Positions 1 through 8,933 of a stretch of DNA of 64,000 nt are shown here, piece after piece (the first letter of the stretch is position 1; each line of letters starts with the position of its first letter). The position numbers were made by a program, and so were the translations under genes. Source of the stretch: SSSZ01 sp016790965 (lineage in GTDB: Bacteria; Pseudomonadota; Gammaproteobacteria; Burkholderiales; Rhodocyclaceae); contig JAEUNZ010000008.1 of NCBI GenBank assembly GCA_016790965.1, forward strand, positions 1-64,000, in the 5' to 3' direction. The notes below the pieces were generated by a model. That model was given only the letters and a program-made list of their open reading frames with translations. It was not told the origin of the DNA and did no database searches.

Positions 1-55
1 GCAGCAACGGTTCGATCAGCGCCCACAATTCGTCTGTCAGTATCGGTTTGGCCAT
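1..55 (-). mobile_element. IS5-family transposase, N-terminal start only (cut by window edge)
   Basis: Read on the minus strand, an ATG at 55 with a strong GGAGGAG ribosome-binding site opens a frame that reads MAKPILTDELWALIEPLL before the window ends. This DELWxxIEPLLP-type start is characteristic of IS5-family (IS427-like) DDE transposases. Only 18 residues are visible. The non-coding end of the element must lie between 56 and about 150; a run reading GGGGCTGTTCACCC on the minus strand (102-115) is a candidate terminal inverted repeat, but the exact end and target duplication cannot be set without the other end. Confidence 0.75.
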
Positions 56-97
56 CTCCTCCACCCAGAGAAACAAGGCAGAGGTTAACAAAAGAAA

Positions 98-946
98 TCA
101 AGGGTGAACAGCCCCTGTGGTCATTTTGTTACGAGTTCTTAGCGGCCTGCGCGGCGATGCATGCTTGACCAGAATTTCTTGGATACCCCGTTCCATCATC
201 AGCGCCGCCGCCTCGTGTACCGAAGTCGAGTCAGGCAGGCAGGGCGGTAGCGGGGTCATGCGTGTGGCGATGGGGGTGGTCAGATCGGCCTTGCCGGCCA
301 GTACGGCGTCGAGCAAATTCTGATAGCCGAAGGCGCCGGTCAGGCAGCCATTTCGGCCTCGCACGAGGAGCAGGTGGGCGTCCTGATCGCGCAGGCGCTT
401 GAGGGAGGAGACCAGTGAGTCGTCGGCATCGACCTCAGCGACCGGGCGACCGTTGCAGGCGGCCAGGGTCTGCGGTATGGGCAGCTCTTGGGCCAGCGCA
501 GCCTGTGCTGGCACCGGGCGGCTGGCGTGCCGGGCCAGGGACTGGGCGCGAGCCGCGAGACGGGTGCCGAAATGGGGATTGCGTCGGGAGAGTTCCCGCA
601 GGTCGTCCGTCTTCAGGCGCCAGCAGACCGAATCCTGCAGGGCGCGGAAGCGGACGTTGACCGATTTGCCGTCTTCCAGGGCTTCGAGGGGGAAGCACTC
701 CCGCGGCACCAGTTCCGCCAGGACCGTGTCGCCCGTTTCTGGAAAGAGGGCGATACCGCCACTTTCGATGAAGAAGAGATTATCGCCGGGGCAACCCGGC
801 GAAAGCACGGTGTGCCCCGCCGCGTAATCCTCCTGCACCATGCGCCCGGCGAGCCAAGTGAGGTCGTCGTCGGGCAAATGACAAAAAGGCTCTCCTTCGC
901 CGAAGGCGAGGCGATACGGTTTGTTCAAGATGATTCTCTCTCCCAC
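98..946 (-). pseudogene. cNMP-binding/CBS-domain signalling protein (DUF294 type), truncated by IS
   Basis: Predicted cytoplasmic signalling protein. Residues about 20-130 form a cyclic-nucleotide-binding-like barrel (LSPGCPGDNLFFIESGGIAL), followed by a CBS pair from about residue 160 to the end. In the family this N-terminal half is normally followed by a DUF294 nucleotidyltransferase-like half, giving about 600 residues; here only 282 residues remain. Homology-like sequence stops within the second CBS domain after GIQEILV, and the tail TRNKMTTGAVHP and the stop codon lie in sequence that probably belongs to the adjacent insertion element. The translated frame opens at a GTG at 946; a TTG eight or so codons later, giving LNKPYRLAFG, may be the native start. 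The truncated product may still fold as a sensor, but the output domain is gone. That it is an IS-truncated remnant is an inference. Confidence 0.65.
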
Positions 947-1116
947 GCCCCCCCCGCAGGCCGGGTGCCGGATGATTTCGGAACGGCTTCGGCTGGGGAC
1001 TTAAAATTGAGATTTCTATTACTAAAGTAAGTGTGTACCCCAGGGTGCGGCAAGCAGATATTTCACGCTTCGTCGCCCGGGTGGAGTGCGAGTCCCATGA
1101 CAAAGGAGTGGCAACT

Positions 1117-2475
1117 ATGGCGTGCGACAATGGCGCCATGTTCGCTGCCACCGCTCGCGGCCTGATCGCCCATGCCCTACCCATCCTGGTGGCGCAGCTC
1201 TCGTCCATCGGCATGATGCTGGTCGATACCGTGGTGCTCGGGCATGTGAGTGCCGTCGACCTGGCGGCCGTTGCCATCGGGGGTGGGCTGCACGTCTCGG
1301 TCATTTTCGCCTTGGCCGGAGTCCTCCAGGCCGTAGCGCCAGTGGTCGCCCATCTGCACGGGGCGAAGCGGGATGACGAGGTGGCCTGTGTCCTGCAGCA
1401 GGGGTTCTGGCTGGCGCTGCTGCTCAGTGTGCCCGGCGTGGCTTTTCTACGGGTGCCCGACCTGGTGCTGGCTTTGACCAGCATGGACCCCGCCATCGAA
1501 TCCCGCGTGCGTGACTATCTTTCCCTGCTGGCCTGGGGTTTGCCGGCTGCGCTGTGCTATCGGACCTTCTACGGCTTCTGCAACGCCCTCGGCAGGCCCC
1601 GGGTGCTCATGGCCATCGGCTTCGCCAGCCTGGTGCTGCATGGCTTTCTGGCCTGGGGACTGGCCCTGGAGGGGTGGCTGGGGGAACCCCTCGGGGTGAG
1701 CGGGTGTGCCCTCTCCAACATCGGCATTGCCTGGCTCGCCTGCGGGGCCGGTGCGGCCTATTTGCACTTCGGCCCTCTGGGCAAGCGCTACCGGCCCCTG
1801 CAAGGTTGGCGCAGGCCCGATGGCGCCCGCTGGAAGGAACTCCTACGTCTGGGCCTGCCCATGGGCCTATCCAACCTGGTGGAGATCACTGCCTTTACCC
1901 TGGTCGCCTTGTTTATCGCACCCCTGGGCGCAGAAGTCGTCGCTGGACACCGCATCGTGGCCAATCTGGCCACCCTGTGCTACATGCTTCCCCTGTCACT
2001 TTCCCTCGCCACCCTGGCGGCGGTGGGGCAAGCCATGGGGGCGCGGGATTTCCCGGCAGCGCGGCGTTCGGTGGGGGCCGGCCTTGCTCTGGCCATGGGG
2101 CTCGCCACCGGGGCAGGCGCCGTCCTGTGGCTTGCCGCCGAACCCGTGGTGGGGTTCTACTCGGATCAGGCCGAGGTGCGTCAGGTGGCCCTGTCACTCA
2201 TTCCCCTCATCGTGGCCTACCAGCTTTGTGATGCTTGGCAGACCGTCGCCAGCCACGCCTTGCGGGCCTGCCGCGTCGCGTTCCTGCCCATGGTGATCCA
2301 GGTTCTGTGCTTCTGGGGCATCGCCTTGGGCGGGGGTTGGTGGCTGGCCTACCGGGCAGCGGACCCCTTGGGAGTGGCGGGGTTCTGGATTGCCGCCATA
2401 TTCGGTCTGGCGCTGGCAGCCGTGCTGCTGGCCGTGCTTCTGCGCCAGATTTTCAAGTCTGCCGCGGCCAGGTAA
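1117..2475 (+). CDS. MATE-family multidrug/Na+ antiporter (NorM-like)
   Basis: Inner-membrane exporter of 452 residues with about 12 hydrophobic segments arranged as two MatE repeats. Visible family features include the N-terminal LPILVAQLSSIGMMLVDTVV segment and the repeat-like LRLGLPMGLSNLVEITAFTL segment near the middle. The family uses Na+ or H+ gradients to expel cationic drugs and metabolites. The start at 1117 was chosen because AAAGGAG lies 9 bases upstream; an in-frame ATG 21 bases further on is also possible, while a longer frame back to 1033 has no ribosome-binding site. It is divergent from the truncated CBS gene and is followed by sucC after 135 bases, so it is probably transcribed alone. 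Substrate cannot be predicted. Confidence 0.88.
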   Translation: MACDNGAMFAATARGLIAHALPILVAQLSSIGMMLVDTVVLGHVSAVDLAAVAIGGGLHVSVIFALAGVLQAVAPVVAHLHGAKRDDEVACVLQQGFWLALLLSVPGVAFLRVPDLVLALTSMDPAIESRVRDYLSLLAWGLPAALCYRTFYGFCNALGRPRVLMAIGFASLVLHGFLAWGLALEGWLGEPLGVSGCALSNIGIAWLACGAGAAYLHFGPLGKRYRPLQGWRRPDGARWKELLRLGLPMGLSNLVEITAFTLVALFIAPLGAEVVAGHRIVANLATLCYMLPLSLSLATLAAVGQAMGARDFPAARRSVGAGLALAMGLATGAGAVLWLAAEPVVGFYSDQAEVRQVALSLIPLIVAYQLCDAWQTVASHALRACRVAFLPMVIQVLCFWGIALGGGWWLAYRAADPLGVAGFWIAAIFGLALAAVLLAVLLRQIFKSAAAR

Positions 2476-2491
2476 TTATGAATGCAGGCTG

Positions 2492-2519
2492 CAAGCTTCA
2501 TGAAAGCTTGTGCTAGTAT
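2492..2519 (+). promoter_or_regulatory. putative sucC promoter: extended -10 overlapped by inverted repeat
   Basis: TGCTAGTAT at 2511-2519 is a good extended -10. Immediately upstream CAAGCTT (2492-2498) and AAGCTTG (2504-2510) form a perfect 7-bp inverted repeat with a 5-base spacer, placed where a repressor or activator would contact the -35/spacer region. No regulator is recognised for this motif. The assignment as the sucCD promoter rests on position only. Confidence 0.4.
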
Positions 2520-2610
2520 CTTCAGCCTTTCGACGCTCTAACCGGGCGGAATCCGGCCAACCCGGCTCTGCCGCCCTTCGCTCGCAACTCAACTCTAGCA
2601 AGGAAAGCGC

Positions 2611-3771
2611 ATGAAAATTCACGAATATCAGGGCAAACAAATCCTGAAAAAATTCGGTGTGACCGTTCCGCGCGGCATTCACTGCACGACGGTGGATGAC
2701 GCGGTCAAGGCGGCCGAAACTCTGGGGGGTAGCATCTGGGTGGTCAAGGCCCAGATCCACGCCGGCGGCCGCGGCAAGGGCGGCGGCGTTAAGGTGGCGA
2801 AGTCCCTGGAACAAGTGCGCGAATTCGCCGGCCAGATCCTGGGCATGCAACTCATCACCCACCAGACCGGCCCGGAAGGCCAGAAGGTGCGTAACCTGCT
2901 GATCGAAGAAGGCGCCGACATCAAGCACGAATACTACGTAGCTGCCCTGACCGACCGCGCGACGCAGAAGGTTGCCATGATGGCTTCCTACGAAGGCGGT
3001 ATGGACATCGAAGAAGTCGCCCACAAGACCCCGGAAAAGATCATCAAGGTCTTCATCGATCCGCTCACCGGCCTGACCGACGAGCAGGCACTGACCCTGG
3101 CCAAGGGTATCCAGATGCCGGAAGGCTCCGTCGCCCAGGCCTGCGACACCTTCAAGAAGCTCTACACTTGCTATATGGAGACCGATGCCTCCCTGGCCGA
3201 GATCAACCCCTTGATCCACCAAGGCGACGGCACCGTCAAGGCCCTGGACGCCAAGTTCAACTTCGATTCCAACTCCCTTTATCGCCAGCCGGAAATCGTC
3301 GCCATGCGCGACCTGGACGAAGAGGATGCCGACGAAATCGAGGCCTCCAAGTTCGACCTCGCCTACATCTCCCTCGACGGCAACATCGGCTGCCTGGTGA
3401 ACGGTGCCGGTCTGGCCATGGCCACCATGGATACCATCAAGCTGTTCGGCGCCGAGCCGGCCAACTTCCTGGACGTGGGTGGCGGCGCCACCACCGAGAA
3501 GGTCACCGAGGCCTTCAAGATCATGCTCAAGAACCCCAAGGTCAAGGGCATCCTGGTGAACATCTTCGGCGGCATCATGCGCTGCGACACCATCGCCACC
3601 GGCGTTGTCGCCGCGGCCAAGGAAACCCACCTGTCCGTGCCGCTGGTCGTCCGCATGAAGGGCACCAACGAGGATCTGGGCAAGAAGATCCTGGCCGAAT
3701 CCGGCCTGCCCATCATCTCCGCCGATTCCATGGCCGAAGCCGCCACCAAGATCGTCGCCGCGGTCAAGTAA
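2611..3771 (+). CDS. sucC: succinyl-CoA synthetase (ADP-forming) subunit beta
   Basis: Beta subunit of the TCA-cycle enzyme that converts succinyl-CoA and ADP/GDP plus phosphate into succinate and ATP/GTP; works as a heterotetramer with SucD in the cytoplasm. The 386 residues match the usual 388. The start MKIHEYQGKQILKKFGV is the family signature; the ATP-grasp domain follows, with the glycine-rich AGGRGKGGGVKVA loop, then the CoA-ligase half with NIFGGIMRCD near residue 310. An AAGGAAAG ribosome-binding site precedes the ATG. sucD follows after 10 bases, so the two are co-transcribed and end at a strong terminator. Confidence 0.98.
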   Translation: MKIHEYQGKQILKKFGVTVPRGIHCTTVDDAVKAAETLGGSIWVVKAQIHAGGRGKGGGVKVAKSLEQVREFAGQILGMQLITHQTGPEGQKVRNLLIEEGADIKHEYYVAALTDRATQKVAMMASYEGGMDIEEVAHKTPEKIIKVFIDPLTGLTDEQALTLAKGIQMPEGSVAQACDTFKKLYTCYMETDASLAEINPLIHQGDGTVKALDAKFNFDSNSLYRQPEIVAMRDLDEEDADEIEASKFDLAYISLDGNIGCLVNGAGLAMATMDTIKLFGAEPANFLDVGGGATTEKVTEAFKIMLKNPKVKGILVNIFGGIMRCDTIATGVVAAAKETHLSVPLVVRMKGTNEDLGKKILAESGLPIISADSMAEAATKIVAAVK

Positions 3772-3781
3772 GGAGCATCGA

Positions 3782-4675
3782 ATGTCCATCCTCATCAACA
3801 AAGACACCAAGATCATCACCCAGGGCATCACCGGCAAGACCGGCCAGTTCCACACGGAAAAGTGCCAGGAATACGCCAACGGCAAGAACTGCTTCGTCGC
3901 CGGCGTGAACCCCAAGAAGGCGGGCGAGAGCATCTTCAACATCCCCATCTTCGGTTCCGTCAAGGAAGCCGCCCAGCAAACCGGCGCCACCGTCTCCGTC
4001 ATCTATGTGCCGCCCGCCGGTGCCGCTGACGCCATCTGGGAAGCCGTCGAGGCCGACCTGGATCTGGCCATCTGCATCACCGAAGGCATTCCTGTCCGCG
4101 ACATGCTGATGGTGCGCAACAAGATGAAGGCCAAGGAAGCCGCCGGCGGCAAGAAGACCCTCCTCCTCGGCCCCAACTGCCCCGGCCTCATCACTCCGGA
4201 CGAAGTGAAGATCGGCATCATGCCCGGCCACATCCACAAGAAGGGCCGCATCGGCGTGGTTTCCCGTTCCGGCACGCTGACCTACGAAGCTGTCGGTCAG
4301 CTGACCGAACTGGGCCTCGGCCAGTCTTCCGCTGTCGGTATCGGTGGCGACCCCATCAACGGTCTGAAGCACATCGACGTCATGAAGATGTTCAACGACG
4401 ATCCGGACACCGACGCTGTCATCATGATCGGCGAAATCGGTGGTCCCGATGAGGCTGAAGCCGCCCAGTGGTGCAAGGCCAACATGAAGAAGCCCATCGT
4501 CGGCTTCATCGCCGGCGTCACCGCGCCGGCCGGCAAGCGCATGGGCCACGCTGGCGCCCTGATCTCCGGCGGCGCCGACACCGCCGACGCCAAGCTCGCC
4601 ATCATGGAAGCCTGCGGCTTCAAGGTGACGCGCAATCCGTCCGAAATGGCCAAGCTGCTCAAGGCCATGCTCTAA
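3782..4675 (+). CDS. sucD: succinyl-CoA synthetase subunit alpha
   Basis: Alpha subunit, 297 residues (typical 290). It has an N-terminal Rossmann CoA-binding domain (GITGKTGQFHTEK near residue 15) and the C-terminal ligase domain with the active-site phosphohistidine region GHAGALISGGADTA near residue 255. ITEGIPVRDML and GPNCPGLITPDEVKIGIMPG are canonical. A GGAG ribosome-binding site lies in the 10-base gap after sucC. It partners SucC in the TCA cycle. There is nothing unusual in the sequence. Confidence 0.98.
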   Translation: MSILINKDTKIITQGITGKTGQFHTEKCQEYANGKNCFVAGVNPKKAGESIFNIPIFGSVKEAAQQTGATVSVIYVPPAGAADAIWEAVEADLDLAICITEGIPVRDMLMVRNKMKAKEAAGGKKTLLLGPNCPGLITPDEVKIGIMPGHIHKKGRIGVVSRSGTLTYEAVGQLTELGLGQSSAVGIGGDPINGLKHIDVMKMFNDDPDTDAVIMIGEIGGPDEAEAAQWCKANMKKPIVGFIAGVTAPAGKRMGHAGALISGGADTADAKLAIMEACGFKVTRNPSEMAKLLKAML

Positions 4676-4694
4676 CCGGCTTTCGCCGCCAATG

Positions 4695-4722
4695 AAAGCG
4701 CCGGTGCCCCCGGCGCTTTTTT
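4695..4722 (+). terminator. rho-independent terminator of sucCD
   Basis: AGCGCCGG (4697-4704) pairs with CCGGCGCT (4710-4717) around a 5-base loop and runs into six T residues. It begins 19 bases after the sucD stop codon. Confidence 0.9.
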
Positions 4723-4821
4723 GTTTGGGGCCTGGGTTTTTTTGGCCCGCTTCGGACTAAAATGCGCCGACCCCGATAGCATCGTTTCACCCACCAAGTC
4801 GCCCAGGAGAGCGGCAAGCGC

Positions 4822-7800
4822 ATGAATGACGCAGGTACCCCAAGGGAAGTGCGGCCTGAAGAACGCCGCAGGGGATTTTCCCCTCTTCGCTGGTTGTTTC
4901 GCATTACGCTGATTCTGGCCCTAGCGGCGGCTATTGCCGTCTGGATAGAGATGCGCGAATCCTGGCTTCAGTCGCGCCTCTTTTCGGAATGGGCCCAGGG
5001 CGCGGATTTTCGTGTCGAACCGGGTGCCAATCCCGATCTCTGGCTGCCGGCCGAGGGCCCCTATGACCAGCGGCTGGGCTACGCCCAACTGCGCGTAGCC
5101 TTGCCCAAACTCGCGGCTGCCGGATTCGAAGTGAGCGCCCAGGCACGGCAGTCGGAGCGCTTCAGGCAGATTACCGGGCGGGGCCTGAACCCCATCTATC
5201 GGGAAAAGTCCCAAGCTGGCCTCACCGTCCTCGATCGGAAAGGGGAGATGCTCTACTCGACCCTGTACCCTCAGCGCCAATACGAACGCTTCGAGGCCAT
5301 TCCGTCGATCGTGGTCGCGTCACTCTTGTTCATCGAGAACCGCGAGCTACTGGATAACGAGCACCCGCGCCGCAACCCGGCGGTCGAGTGGGATCGTTTC
5401 GGACGGGCTTTGATCGGCCAGGCCGTGCGGGCCGTCGATCCCGAAGGCGCGGGGCGGGCGGGAGGCAGCACCCTCGCTACCCAGATCGAAAAATTCCGCC
5501 ACTCACCGGGTGGTCGTACCCATGGGCCGGAGGAGAAACTCCGTCAGATGGCGTCGGCCTCGCTGCGGGCCTACCACGGGGGCGTCGAGACCCTGGAGGC
5601 ACGCCGGCGCATCGTGCTCGACTTTGTCAATTCGGTGCCCCTCGGCGCGGTGCCTGGCGTCGGTGAGGTCAATGGCTTGGGCGATGGTCTGTGGGCCTGG
5701 TACGGGCGGGATTTCGGCGAGGCCAATCGGGCCCTGGCGGCCGCGCAGGAATCCCCGGCCGCGGCGGCGGCACCCTTCAAGGAGGCGCTGTCGCTCTTCA
5801 TCGCCCAGCGTCGGCCCTCCGACCTCCTGGCCGTAAGCGAACATCGTTTGGGCGAACTCACCGACAGCCACCTCCGCATTCTGGCCCAAGAAGGCGTCAT
5901 TTCGGCTGCGTTGCGCGATGCTGCGCTGGCCGTACAGCTCAATCCCCGCGACACGCCCCTGCCACCGCCGGCGGTCTCCTTCGTCGAACGCAAGGCGGTC
6001 AACGCCGCGCGCTCGGTGTTGGCCGATTATCTGGACGTGGACAATCTCTACGCCCTCGATCGTTACGATCTCACCGCCCGTGCCACCTTGGACGCGGAGG
6101 CCCAGAACGGCGTGACGCGATTTCTCGCCAGCCTGCGCGAGGACACGGTGCTCAAGTGCCTCGGCTTGAAGAGCGACCGCCTGTTACTGCGCGGCGATCC
6201 GACCGAAGTGCGCTTCAGCTTCACCTTGTTCGAGGCTACCGCCCAGGGCAACCTGCTGCGTGTCCAGGCCGACAATGTGGACCAGCCCCTGGACATCAAC
6301 GTCGGGACCAAGCTCGATCTCGGTTCGAGTGCCAAGTTTCGTACTCTGGTGAGCTACCTGGAGGTCGTCGCCGACCTGCATCGGCGCTACGGCGGCCTGT
6401 CGCCGGAGGAACTGCGCAAGCTGCGTCCGGAAGGTAGTGACGCCTTGACCCGCTGGGCCATAGAGCACCTGCTGCGCAGCGAGGACAGAGGCCTTCCGGC
6501 ACTGCTCGATGCCGCGTTGAACCGGCGCTATTCCGCCGACCCCAAGGAAACCTTCTTCACCGGCGGTGGTTTGCACAGTTTCCAGAATTTCAAGCACGAG
6601 GACGATGCCAAGCTGCCCACGGTCGAGGAGGCGCTGGAGCAGTCGATCAATCTTTCCTTCGTGCGCATCATGCGCGACGTGGTCCATTACCACGCCTTCG
6701 AAGCCGAAGACGCCCCCGGGGTGGAACTGCGTCGTGACGAAGAAGGGGCGCGCCGAAGCTTCCTCAGCCGCTTTGCCGACCAGGAGGGCAAGGCCTTCCT
6801 CGCCCATTTCTTCCGCAAGTATCGGGGTACTGCGCCAGAGGATCTGCTTCCGGCCCTGGTTTCCGATCTGCGCCCCCTGCCGAGTCGATTGGCTGCAGCC
6901 TTCCTCGGCGTGGAACCCCAGGCGGACTTTGCCTCCTTCAGCGCCTTCATGAACGCCCAACTCGGAGACCGGGCGGGGAGCGAGGCGCAACTCAGGAAGC
7001 TCTACTCCACCTACGCCCCCCTGCGGCTAAATCTCTCCGACCAGGGCTACCTGGCCCGCGTACACCCGCTCGAACTTTGGTTGGTGGGTTATCTCAAGCA
7101 GAACCCGAAAGCCGGTTTCGACCAGGTCGTCGCGGCCAGCGTGCATCAGCGGCAGGAGGCCTATCGCTGGCTGCTCAACTCCCGCTTCCGGCGCGCCCAG
7201 GACGTGCGCATCCGTATCGCCTTGGAAGCGGCGGCCTTCGAGCGCATTGCCGCGAGCTGGAAGCGGGTGGGTTATCCCTTCGATCGACTGGTGCCCTCCT
7301 ATGCCACGGCCATCGGTAGCTCGGCCGACCGGCCGGCGGCCCTGGCGGAATTGATGGGCATCGTGGTGGGCGGCGGCATTCGCCAGACGACAGTCCGGGT
7401 GGACGAGTTGCGTTTTGCCAGCGGCACCCCCTTCGAGACCCAGTTGATGTGGACCCCGCGCGCGGGAACGCGCGTTATGCCCGTCGAAGTGGCCGCTGCG
7501 GCCCGCAAGGCGCTCCTGCGGGTGGTCAATAGCGGCACCGCGCGCCGCCTCAAGGACACCTATCGCGGGCCAGACGACAAGCCGCTCCTGGTTGGGGGCA
7601 AGACCGGGACCGGGGACCATCGTTTCGACGTGATCGGCGCCGGAGGCCACATCAAGTCCTCCCGGGTAGTCAATCGGGCGGCGACCTTCGTCTTCTACCT
7701 GGGGGAGCGTTTTTTCGGCACCGTGACTGCCTTCGTCCCCGGAGAGCAGGCAGCGGGTTACGATTTCACCTCGGCCCTGCCAGTACAGGTTTTCAAGGAG

Positions 7801-7869
7801 ATGGAGCCCCTGCTGCGTCCCCTGGTCTCTGGCAAGCCCGGTGCCGGTCAGCCTCGCTGCCCGGCGTGA
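4822..7869 (+). CDS. class A penicillin-binding protein-like (GT51 + transpeptidase)
   Basis: Large (1015 residues) membrane-anchored peptidoglycan synthase-like protein. A single transmembrane segment lies at about residues 24-43. A GT51 glycosyltransferase-like region follows (residues about 150-330) with motif-I-like ENRELL plus a downstream His, and motif-II-like GGSTLATQIEKF. The penicillin-binding transpeptidase domain carries all three signatures: SxxK in GSSAKF near residue 501, SxN in SINLSF near 608, and KTG in GGKTGTGD near 925. It is longer than E. coli PBP1a/1b and the GT motif differs from the canonical EDxxFxxHxG (E-N instead of E-D). It is probably a divergent class A PBP, with a terminal transpeptidase likely to be active. 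It is not obviously co-functional with its neighbours; the next gene starts 13 bases on. Confidence 0.82.
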   Translation: MNDAGTPREVRPEERRRGFSPLRWLFRITLILALAAAIAVWIEMRESWLQSRLFSEWAQGADFRVEPGANPDLWLPAEGPYDQRLGYAQLRVALPKLAAAGFEVSAQARQSERFRQITGRGLNPIYREKSQAGLTVLDRKGEMLYSTLYPQRQYERFEAIPSIVVASLLFIENRELLDNEHPRRNPAVEWDRFGRALIGQAVRAVDPEGAGRAGGSTLATQIEKFRHSPGGRTHGPEEKLRQMASASLRAYHGGVETLEARRRIVLDFVNSVPLGAVPGVGEVNGLGDGLWAWYGRDFGEANRALAAAQESPAAAAAPFKEALSLFIAQRRPSDLLAVSEHRLGELTDSHLRILAQEGVISAALRDAALAVQLNPRDTPLPPPAVSFVERKAVNAARSVLADYLDVDNLYALDRYDLTARATLDAEAQNGVTRFLASLREDTVLKCLGLKSDRLLLRGDPTEVRFSFTLFEATAQGNLLRVQADNVDQPLDINVGTKLDLGSSAKFRTLVSYLEVVADLHRRYGGLSPEELRKLRPEGSDALTRWAIEHLLRSEDRGLPALLDAALNRRYSADPKETFFTGGGLHSFQNFKHEDDAKLPTVEEALEQSINLSFVRIMRDVVHYHAFEAEDAPGVELRRDEEGARRSFLSRFADQEGKAFLAHFFRKYRGTAPEDLLPALVSDLRPLPSRLAAAFLGVEPQADFASFSAFMNAQLGDRAGSEAQLRKLYSTYAPLRLNLSDQGYLARVHPLELWLVGYLKQNPKAGFDQVVAASVHQRQEAYRWLLNSRFRRAQDVRIRIALEAAAFERIAASWKRVGYPFDRLVPSYATAIGSSADRPAALAELMGIVVGGGIRQTTVRVDELRFASGTPFETQLMWTPRAGTRVMPVEVAAAARKALLRVVNSGTARRLKDTYRGPDDKPLLVGGKTGTGDHRFDVIGAGGHIKSSRVVNRAATFVFYLGERFFGTVTAFVPGEQAAGYDFTSALPVQVFKEMEPLLRPLVSGKPGAGQPRCPA

Positions 7870-7882
7870 TGGAGGAGCGGGC

Positions 7883-8839
7883 ATGGCGCTTTATCTGAGC
7901 GAGGAAGACGTCCGAAAGGTCTTGACCACGGCGATGGCCCTGGAGGCCGTCGAGTCTGCCCATCGCGAGTTGTCCCTCGGTCAGGCCCAGGATACGCCGC
8001 GGGCCAGAACCCGCCTGCCGGGTACCGCACTTCACGTATTGCACGGCGCCCTGCCCGAGCAGGGCATCATCGGCTACAAGGCCTACACCAGTAATCGCAG
8101 CGGAAACCGGTTTTTCGTGCACCTCTTCGACTCGGGGTCCGGCGTTCCGCTGGCGACGCTTTCCGCCGACCGCCTCGGCATGGTGCGCACCGGCGCGGCG
8201 AGCGGCCTGGCCACTCGGTTCCTGGCGCGTGCCGAGAGCCGGGTGCTGGGGCTGTTTGGCGCCGGCTGGCAGGCGGAAGGACACCTGGAGGCCGTTTGCG
8301 CCCAGCGCCCCATTGAGGAAGTCCGGGTGTACGCGCGCCGGGCGGATCGTTTGGCCGACTTCTGCGCCCGCATGGGCGAGCGCCTCGGAATCCGCGTCGT
8401 CCCTGCGTCATCCCCGGAGGCCGTGGTCCGCGAGGCCGACGTGCTGGGAACGGTGACCACCTCCGCTAGCCCCCTCTTCGATGCCACATGGCTGACCCCC
8501 GGGACGCACATCAACGCCGCCGGTTCCAATGCCCTCGTCCGGCGCGAACTTTCCGAAGAAGCTATACGGCAGGCCGCCCTAGTCTGCGTCGATGCCGTGC
8601 CGACCGCCCTGGCCGAGGCTGGCGATCTGTTGCCGCTGCTGGACAAGGGCAGACTCCATTCCCGGCAGTTGGTCGAACTGGGAGATATCGTCACCGGGCG
8701 GCATCCGGGACGCATTTCGCCCCTGGATATCACGCTATTCGAGTCCCAGGGCCTCGCCATACAGGACTTGGCCCTCGCCGTGCGGGTTCTCGCGGCGGCG
8801 CAACAGAAAGGCCTGGGGTCGCCGCTGCCCGTTGGATGA
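7883..8839 (+). CDS. ornithine cyclodeaminase / mu-crystallin family protein
   Basis: A 318-residue NAD(P)-binding protein of the ornithine cyclodeaminase/alanine dehydrogenase (Ala-DH)/delta-1-pyrroline-2-carboxylate reductase family. Key features are the substrate-side ADRLGMVRTGAASGLA segment (residues about 96-111), the Rossmann LGLFGAGWQAEGH motif (about 126), and TPGTHINAAGSNA (about 208). These families deaminate or reduce small cyclic or alpha amino acids; members cannot be told apart by eye. The start at 7883 has GGAGGAG directly upstream; a longer frame overlaps the PBP gene and has no ribosome-binding site. It lies 13 bases after the PBP-like gene and may be co-transcribed with it. 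Confidence 0.85.
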   Translation: MALYLSEEDVRKVLTTAMALEAVESAHRELSLGQAQDTPRARTRLPGTALHVLHGALPEQGIIGYKAYTSNRSGNRFFVHLFDSGSGVPLATLSADRLGMVRTGAASGLATRFLARAESRVLGLFGAGWQAEGHLEAVCAQRPIEEVRVYARRADRLADFCARMGERLGIRVVPASSPEAVVREADVLGTVTTSASPLFDATWLTPGTHINAAGSNALVRRELSEEAIRQAALVCVDAVPTALAEAGDLLPLLDKGRLHSRQLVELGDIVTGRHPGRISPLDITLFESQGLAIQDLALAVRVLAAAQQKGLGSPLPVG

Positions 8840-8933
8840 AATTTGACTATGTTGAGAAGCCCGCGTAAGAATAGCGGTTAAATAGTTGTATTTCGGCCTC
8901 TTGCGCTGAGAAAACATAGAAGGAAAAGGGGGC

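Noticed and set aside
2499..2511. 13-base match CATGAAAGCTTGT between the sucC promoter and 37093-37106
   Set aside because: Matches of this length are expected by chance in a 64-kb window; contexts are otherwise unrelated.
2476..4549. Long open frames antisense to sucC and sucD (up to about 500 codons)
   Set aside because: They mirror strongly biased codons of the sense genes, have histidine/aspartate-rich low-complexity translations and no ribosome-binding sites.
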